This document shows positions 1 through 8,011 of a stretch of DNA of 64,000 nt, in pieces; the first letter of the stretch is position 1, and each line of letters begins with the position of its first letter. The DNA comes from Stramonita haemastoma (Eukaryota > Mollusca > Gastropoda > Neogastropoda > Muricidae). Location of the stretch: NCBI GenBank assembly GCA_030674155.1, contig CM060318.1, positions 69,520,517 through 69,584,516 of the forward strand. The letters run 5' to 3'. The notes below the pieces were generated by a model. It worked only from the letters and a program-made list of their open reading frames with translations, did not search any database and had not been told where the DNA came from. A program made the translations under genes and the position numbers.

Positions 1-122
1 TGCAATAATAATAATAAGAAAAAAAATAACAATACAGATAGAATAAACAGTGATAATAATAGGAACAATGGTATGTAGACCACGCTTGTTTCTTTCTTCT
101 TTTTTTTTAAAAATCCTTCTTT

Positions 123-192
<70 letters not shown>

Positions 193-499
193 GTGTGCTC
201 TTGGTGTCTTTCAAACCAGATGCATCACAGAGTTTATGAAATGAAAACACTAACGAGTAACTATAAGCAGATAATAGAGGAATATAACAGAAGCACACAA
301 TAGGAAATATTTCACTAACAGCTAGCAGCTGTAAGCAGATAACTGATACATACGACAGAGGCACGCAGTGTGAAATGCACTAGGCCTAACAGCTAGTAAA
401 GCTCTGTAAAGTAGATGAATCAGTACTGCAGAGACTGTAACAACCATCTAATACTGTTGTAATGGTAGCATACATAGCAAGCAATGGGAATTAACCGTA

Positions 500-625
500 C
501 TGGATCAGTTTTTGTTTCTTCTTTGGCTACAGCTCGAAGTTCACCAATGGTGAAATTTTGCGCAGGTAACCAGCCGTTTACCCATCATCAAGGTAGCTGC
601 ATTCTGACTTCAGGGACAGTGTCTT
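500..625 (+). repeat. Interspersed repeat, family E
   Basis: It carries the signature CACCAATGGTGA-ATTTT, then CATCAAGGTAGCTGCATTC and a GACTTCAGGGACAGTG block. Related copies lie at about 55560-55690, 61035-61170 and 62195-62320 (plus) and about 23740-23850, 33020-33060 and 39515-39600 (minus). Confidence 0.5.
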
Positions 626-639
626 GACAGACGACTGTG

Positions 640-925
640 TGCATGCGGGTTTCTTTTTTTATTTTGTTATTCGTTTCTACATTCACAACTTGGTCTACTC
701 TTTCAAAAGGTGGAACAGGGTTTGAACATGTGCACAAGATGTTCTGTTTACATTTGCACTCCTGGTCTTGGTTTATAGACTGTAGGACTTTGGGGAGACT
801 GGAATCGGTTCTGGTGTGAAATCCAGGGGAAAATCCCATCCAACAGTGCATCGCTGGTGGCTTGAACCCCGGCCATCAGATCAAGAGCGCAATGCTCTAA
901 CCACAAAACTATCCCTCCATCCCAC
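640..925 (-). mobile_element. tRNA-derived SINE copy, family A, old
   Basis: A reverse-orientation, diverged copy of the family seen at 59345-59690. It shares the GTGCACAAGATGTTCTG block, the accountably similar TTGGTTTATAGAC and GGACTTTGGGGAG blocks, and a tRNA-like head (AACCCCGGCCATCAG...AATGCTCTAACCAC on the plus strand). Confidence 0.65.
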
Positions 926-1548
926 TCTACCCAGATAAATGATTTCCCAGAACACCTGATATCCACAGTACATTCTTGAAACACTTTGTAGGCAGCACCA
1001 GCGTAATAATGAGCAGGTATCTTAGCTCACAATGAAGTAACACTCCTCTTGATTGTAACATGTCAAGAAAGTGTGTATGCGACAAGTCCACTTATAGTCT
1101 GTGATGTTCACTAACAGAAAAACAAAAACCAACATAAAAAAACAAAAGAAAATAATGGAAAGGAAGACAGAGTAAATAATATTTAAAAAATCCTATGTGG
1201 ACAATGACACATAGGTACATTAAACTATCGTCAAAATGACTTATCACTTACATGTATTTTGATCAGACTGAGCCAGTAACTTACCGAAATTTGATGAAAT
1301 GGTGTCTGGTGTATATTTCGTCTTCTTTCTCTCCTTTCTTGCGTCGTTGTGTTGTCTTTAAAGCCCCATGGAGATCAGTCTTCGTCTTGACACTGGTCTC
1401 TTTGATTGGTTAGAATGGTCATTACGTCATGTTTTCCCCCTTTTGATTGGGTTACAAGATAATGAGATACTGGAGAGTAGCAGTTAAGTGGTAATTAATA
1501 GTATGCTGCTGCAGTGTATGCCAATTGTACCCTCCCTCCCTTCTTCCC

Positions 1549-1552
<4 letters not shown>

Positions 1553-1646
<94 letters not shown>

Positions 1647-1704
1647 GTGTGTGTGTTGTGTGTGTGTGTGTGTGTGGTGTGTGTTGTGTGTGTGTGTGGT
1701 TTGT

Positions 1705-1784
<80 letters not shown>

Positions 1785-1862
1785 TGTTTGTGTGTGTGTG
1801 TGTGGTGTGTGTGTTGTGTGTGTGTGTGTGTGTGTGTGTTTTGTGCGCGCGCGCGCGCGCGT
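1553..1862. repeat. (TG)n array ending in (CG)n
   Basis: About 290 bp of TG dinucleotides with a few interruptions, capped by about 18 bp of alternating CG. Such tracts can adopt Z-DNA. No gene overlaps it. Confidence 0.95.
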
Positions 1863-2009
1863 GCCCACGAAGGGACAAGTACACCTAAGTTTTTTTTATC
1901 ATTTGACATCAGGAACGTTGTGACTTTTAGCATTAATCACGGGCTTCATAACTGGCAATTTCCTATCCATTACTAGGCTGTACAGGCTGAAATCAACGCT
2001 TCAAATAGC

Positions 2010-2450
2010 TGTCTTTGGCCCAAGCCAAAAGCTTTGTCAGTCATCGATGTAAGCTAAATGCCAAGGCCTGTTTTGACGTGTTAGCCTTTCCCATGTTGTG
2101 TTGAGATTCTCTGCAGCCATGCAACAAGCTCTTTAGCAATAACAACCTACTCCCGAGTTCGAATCTCGTTGAAGAAGATTTTTCCTCTGGGGTTAACCTC
2201 ATTGCTGACTCCACTCCCCATAAAAGTCCCTTCGGGTGAGACTATAAACCAAGGTCCTGTGTGTGAACGCACGCAGATCTTGTGCATACGTTAAACCCGT
2301 TCTGCTGTCCTGAAGAGTAGGCCATTGTGTGCAGGTGACAACGGATGACAACATTTACAAAACTGTATGCACACGGGGACTGTATGTAAAAAGCACACGA
2401 ATGCTTCTTCCATTATCCTCGTAATAAAAGAATAAAATAAAATAAATAGA
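2010..2450 (+). mobile_element. Composite SINE: family C head joined to family A body
   Basis: Bases 2010-2150 match the head of the family C element at 43205 (CCCAAGCCAA, AATGCCAAGGCCT, GTGTTGAGATT). From about 2155 the sequence is family A (GAGTTCGAATCTCGTTGA, GACTCCACTCCCCATAAA, GCACACGGGGACTG) ending in an AATAAAAGAATAAA tail. This is either an insertion of one into the other or a chimeric SINE. Confidence 0.65.
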
Positions 2451-2801
2451 TTGATAACTGATAGACAGACGGACAGTCAGACAGACAGATAGAAAAGAGA
2501 ATCTGAGAAAAAAAAGACAGAGAAAATGTGTTTGGGATTTACTCATACTCCTGATCAAAGCGCTTGTACACATTAGGCAGATGTGTGTCTGTCTACTTTT
2601 GTTTATGTAAGCTCTGGCATACATTATATTTGTTTTCTCCAGGAAAACAAGCATTGATTGCCAACAGATGTCTAATCTAGTGAGAAGATTATGAAATGAA
2701 GTAAGAAGCCTGACACTTTCATGCTGTTTCCATTTTTATTGGCATCACGATACAAACCATAATGTTGGACAGATCTCAACATCTTAGAGCATCAAATACT
2801 G

Positions 2802-2882
<81 letters not shown>

Positions 2883-4250
2883 CAAAGTAGACTTGGGAAA
2901 GCAAAAAGGGATAAGTCGCGAAATCCTGATAAACTGCTTCTTTTTGTGTTTCTAAATCGTTTCAGATATGGCTGCCGGTAAATTTGAAACATGCGATTCT
3001 TACTGTTAATTCAAAAACAAGCAGGTTTCAAGAAAATAAACCCGGTCAATGACTAATCCTGTTTCACAAACCTAGAGAAAATACTGAAACTAATCGTCAA
3101 CAACAACAACAACAACAACAACAGCAACAACAACAGCAAAACAGAACAATCTTTTAAAATCACCTTTTCTTTACTGACACCAGCCAACCAAATTTCAAAC
3201 AGCTTAAAACAAACAAAAGACAACAACAACAACAAAACTAACAAATGAACAAAAGCAAACTTGGAGAGCTATGCAACTTGCTTCTAACCTTCCGTGCAAG
3301 ACCTTTTTCATTTAGTTAGTATTATTCAATATAAAACAAGTGTGTCTAATCTTTACTTGTAGCCAGATGGGTCTTTGTTTGGTATTGCCAGTTTGGTTTC
3401 TTCTTTGCTTTGGAAACCTCTGTTACTGGAAGAACAGCACACAACCCTCACCTGTTTTGTATAATGTATATCCAGAAATAAACAAATTATAACAGGTCTG
3501 CTACTATTTTACTTCATTGTTTGGGTAAAGACGTGTGCAGAATCAACCGAAAGACATCAAAATACTTTTTCTAAACAAACAACAAAACATTTTACAACAA
3601 ATATCAAACTTTTGATCTTCCAGAAAAATCAAGACCGTGAACAAACAATCAAACAAACAAGCAAACCCAAATAACTTCAAGGACGAACACTTTAATTGCT
3701 TTGCCTCAATTAAGCAAGGTCTGGTCAGATTAGCAAAACAGACTTAAGGGGATTTTTTTTAAAGCAAAAACAAAAATTCTAGAACTCGGATTGTTTGGTG
3801 TAGCAACTAGTGTGTCTTCAAATCAGCTGAAATACCCAGAATGACGACTTGGTAACAGAGAAATGCCAAATGAAAGTAGATCTAAATCACCAAAAGCAAA
3901 GCACACCACCACTGTCACGCCCAAAAAATTGTTTTCTATTTGCGGATGGAGCGGACCGAATACAGAAGAACAGAATACATAATAGAATAATGAGGGAGGG
4001 GAGGGGGGGGGGGGGGGGGGGGGAGGGGGGGGAACAAACATACAATTATGATCTTACCGTTTATTCACATTCTTTGTTTTCCTTAAGTTAACGAAGAGAA
4101 AGAAAGAAAAAAACAACAAAATAACCTCGAAACCCTTTACAGTAAAGTCCTCGGCTGAGATCCAAGTTTGCTCATTGTGTTTGTAAGTTGAATAGCGGGG
4201 AAATTCTGAAGAAAGTCGAGGACTTTGGCCTACATCTAGGATTGTGCACT

Positions 4251-4251
<1 letters not shown>

Positions 4252-4309
<58 letters not shown>

Positions 4310-4312
4310 CCC
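4252..4312. repeat. Poly(C) run of about 55 bases
   Basis: An uninterrupted C run with a single T near its end. Runs of this length are rare in animal genomes and are unreliable in assemblies. It lies about 440 bp beyond the C1q-like stop codon. Confidence 0.95.
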
Positions 4313-4595
4313 GACCTCTGCCTATCCTGCGGGTGCATGATATGCTGGTCTTACTTTTCCTTTTTCTCTTTCTCAGCGAGTTCAGCTTTACAACGCTCGC
4401 CACAAAGACCAAACAATGCAGAAGACGTGCATGTAGGCCTACCTAAGCTGCAGCTACTTCATGCTGCTTTCTATGAGTGATTGGACACCTTGAGTGGTTA
4501 GGTAAAATTACTCCGTGATTGCTTTGTTACGGTGTCCTTGATTTGTTTATTAACTTACTGATTCAATTATATTTGTTTAGCTTGTTATTTCTCTT

Positions 4596-4601
4596 TTTAT
4601 T
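4596..4601 (-). promoter_or_regulatory. Candidate polyadenylation signal of the C1q-like gene
   Basis: This minus-strand AATAAA lies about 150 nt beyond the stop at 4752. A second hexamer is at about 4546-4551. Usage is inferred from position only. Confidence 0.35.
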
Positions 4602-4751
4602 GTTGGGTTGTTTTGTTGGGTTTTTTTCCTGAGGGCCTGGTGTAAAGAAGCCAATGGTTTATCTAATTACCCTCATTAAAACATTCAAGTTTTGAGTTTC
4701 GAGTTTCTATACAGCCCCCGTCTTCAGCACACAGAACCACTGTGTCTAGAT

Positions 4752-4891
4752 CTAGTTGAGGTAGTCTGAGGCGAGGGTCTGCACTCGCAGCCGCAGGACT
4801 TGGAAGTAAGTGGGTGAGGACCCTGTAGTGTAGACCTCGTCATCCTTGTTGAGCCAGACCAGCTTTATCCGGGTCCGCACATCGAAGTACC
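4752..4891 (-). CDS. C1q-like gene exon 4: end of the jelly-roll and stop
   Basis: Acceptor GTGGCAG. The joined codon gives Gly, followed by YFDVRTRIKLVWLNKDDEVY, TTGSSPTYFQVLRLRVQTL and ASDYLN-stop (TAG at 4752-4754). LxWLxKDDEVY followed by a TyrPhe-containing strand resembles the final strands of C1q domains. The phase fits exon 3 exactly without indels. Confidence 0.68.
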
Positions 4892-5073
4892 CTGCCACAG
4901 CAACACATGACTAGGTGTTACATTCTCTTCGTCCAACGCTCAGACAGCAATGACTGTTGTCTGTCATTTGAAACGAAAATGCCATGCGCTTCCGTTAAGC
5001 GCTTAACAAGTTAGTCCCAGCGCGTCCGACTTCGGTCTGAGAGAGAACTGTTATATTTTAAGTCTTTCTGGCG

Positions 5074-5116
<43 letters not shown>

Positions 5117-5412
5117 GGGGGGAAGAGAATGGACCAAGAAGGCACAGAAAAAACAAGGAGGTGACAGAAAGAAAAAGAACAAGGCAGAAACAAAGAGAGG
5201 GATAGAAAAGAGGGGATTCCTAGCACAATTTCCAGAAGGTGGGGACGCTATTTAAAACTAACAAGCCCCCAACATCCCAACCAGGAAGCATCACTTTTCC
5301 CTTGTAGGATCTAACAGTACGATCAAGACATCAGCTAATCCCCCGAGTCATGGCAGAGTTGTTATCAAGTCAAAGAAAAGTATCACTGATGATGATATCA
5401 ATTCCAGAAAAC

Positions 5413-5459
<47 letters not shown>

Positions 5460-5460
5460 C

Positions 5461-5493
<33 letters not shown>

Positions 5494-5898
5494 TCCTGCC
5501 AAACATCAAAAGCTAGGAAGAAACTGCAACTAAACCCGAGATGTAATTTATTTCTGGAGTGGTTACATTACTACAGTTCTGGCACAAATGATTAGAAAAA
5601 AAAACTTAGTTACGAAAAGTGTAGGCCTATCAACGTGGAGATACAGTCAGACCAGGTGATGGTGTTTAGACGATGCACAAGAGAAGTAGCTTCAGCTCTC
5701 CCCAAATACACAACGGCATCGAACTTTAAGAACTCCCACCCACCCATCCACGTACACATTTACACATTTACGCGTGCGCGCGCGCGCGCACACACACACA
5801 CAGACACACACACACACACAGACACAGACACACACACACACACACACACACACACGACACAACACGACACAACACGACACACCACGACACCACGACAC

Positions 5899-5933
<35 letters not shown>

Positions 5934-5983
5934 CACACACACACACACACACAAACACCACCCTCCAAACACACACACACACA

Positions 5984-6014
<31 letters not shown>

Positions 6015-7524
6015 CACAGCACACACAAACACCTCCCACACCCAAACCCCCACCAACCCCACCCACCACCACACACACCCCCACCCAACCCCCCCCACCA
6101 AACCCCCACCCAACCCCTAACCCCCTGCCCTATACCTTGCGAGTTTGCTAGAGAGGTGATGGTTTCCTGGCCGTTTCTGGTGACGGTGCAGCTGAAGAGG
6201 ACGGAGGGGGTGTTGCGGATGAGGACTTTGTACAGGCCGTCACTGGGCACCCTGAACACGCCGTCCGCATAGTGACCCCCCACGTTGATCACCGAATTGG
6301 GACTGATCATGTAGGCTGCCAGGCCGTCTGCACAGCACAGCAGTGCAGCAGTGCTGCAGTGAAGCGGTACAGCAGTGCAGCAAGTACAGCAGTGCAGCAG
6401 TGCAGAAGTGCAGCAGTGCAGCAGTACAGCAGTGCAGAAGTGCAGCAGTGCAGCAATACAGCAGTGCAGCAGTGCAGCAGTGCAGCAGTACACCAAGTGC
6501 AGCAGTACAGCAGTGCAGCAGTACAGCAGTGCAGCGGTTGCAGCAGCGCAGCAGTACAGCGGTGCAGCAGTACAGCAGTAGTACAGCAGTGCAGCAGTAC
6601 AGCAGTGCAGCAGTAAAGCAGTAAAGCAGTACAGCAGTACAGAAAGTACAGCAGTGCAGCAGTACAGCAAGTACAGCAGTGCAGCAGTGCAGCAGTACAG
6701 CAAGTACAGCAGTACAGCAGTGCATCAGTGCAGCAGTACAGCAGTGCAGCAGTGCAGCAGCAGTACAGCAGTGCAGCAGTGCAGCAGTGCAGCAGCACAG
6801 CAGTGCATCAGTGCAGTAGTGCAGCAGTACAGCAGTGCAGCAGTGCAGTAGTGCAGCAGTGCAGTAGTGCAGCAGTGCAGCGGTGCAGCAGCACAACAGT
6901 GCAGCAGTGCAGCAGTACAGCAGGGCCCTATACTGGCCTTACCTCACGTCACGCAGAAACATCTTGCACGCGCACACCTTAAAATTCCTGTTCTGCTTTT
7001 GTTGTTGTTGTAAGAGTAGGTTATTGTGTGTGCCGGGGTGGGAGTATATGACATTAACAAACTTGCGTACACAAGGGGACTGGATGTTTAAAAAAAAAAA
7101 AAGTGCATGAGTGCTTATTCCATTATCTTCGATATAAAAGAATAAATGAATGAATGAATGAAAAGAGGGTCCACGAAGGAGTGATGATGATGATAATGAG
7201 GAGGAGGAGGATGGTGGTGAGGAGGAGGATGGTGAGAGGAGGAGGAGGAGGAAGAGGAGGATGAAAATGATGATGATGATGATAGGAGGAGGAAGAGGAT
7301 GGTAATGATTATGATGAGGAGGGGGAGGATGGTGATGATGACGATGATTGATGATGATGATGATGATGATGATGATGTGAGGAGGAGGAGGAGGAGGAGG
7401 AGGAGGAGGAGGAGGAGGGAAATGATGAGGAGGGGGAAGAGGTGGAGGAGGGGAAGGATGAAAATGACAATAATGATGATGAGGAGGAGGATAAAAATGA
7501 ATATGATGACGATGAGAATGATGA

Positions 7525-7599
<75 letters not shown>

Positions 7600-7967
7600 A
7601 TGGTGGTGGTGGTGGTGGTAGTTGGTGGTGGTGTGGATGGTGATGATAATGATGATGATGATGACGATGACGACGACGATGTTGATGATGATGGTGACGA
7701 TGATGATGGTGATGGTAACTACAGTACCAGTAGTAGTAGTAGCAGTAGTAGATGTAGCAGTAGTAGTAGCAGCAGCAGCACTTCTACTATTAACAACAAC
7801 AATAAGAGCAATAGTAACAATAGCGGCAGCAAAAGCAAGAACCAGTATCATAGGTCAATGCTGAGTGACTTCTCATCGAAAGACCTGTTACATAGATGAC
7901 TGTAGCTTGGATCTTGTTTATGTGAGTCCATACTACTACTGCTGCTGCTGTGCTGCTGCTGCTGCTA

Positions 7968-8011
<44 letters not shown>

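Larger units (their letters stand above)
1..4500. other. Repeat-rich flank without a recognised gene
   Basis: It contains (TG)n at 124-199 and 1553-1862, (AT)n at 2802-2878, CAA-rich stretches near 3098-3145, a G run at 3996-4031 and a C run at 4252-4306, plus SINE-like copies at about 500-625, 640-925 and 2010-2450. I see no exon with conserved protein text. Confidence 0.6.

Noticed and set aside
1484..1976. Apparent proteins of alternating Cys-Val or His-Thr (here and at all CA/TG arrays)
   Set aside because: They are translations of dinucleotide repeats with no other coding feature.
5768..6896. Long Cys/Leu/Thr/Ala and Val/Cys frames on the minus strand
   Set aside because: They run through the CAGYA and CA repeats; only the stretch 6136-6327 has real protein character and it is used as C1q-like exon 3.
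7299..7899. Asp-, His-, Met- and Ser-rich frames
   Set aside because: Trinucleotide repeats read in their different frames.
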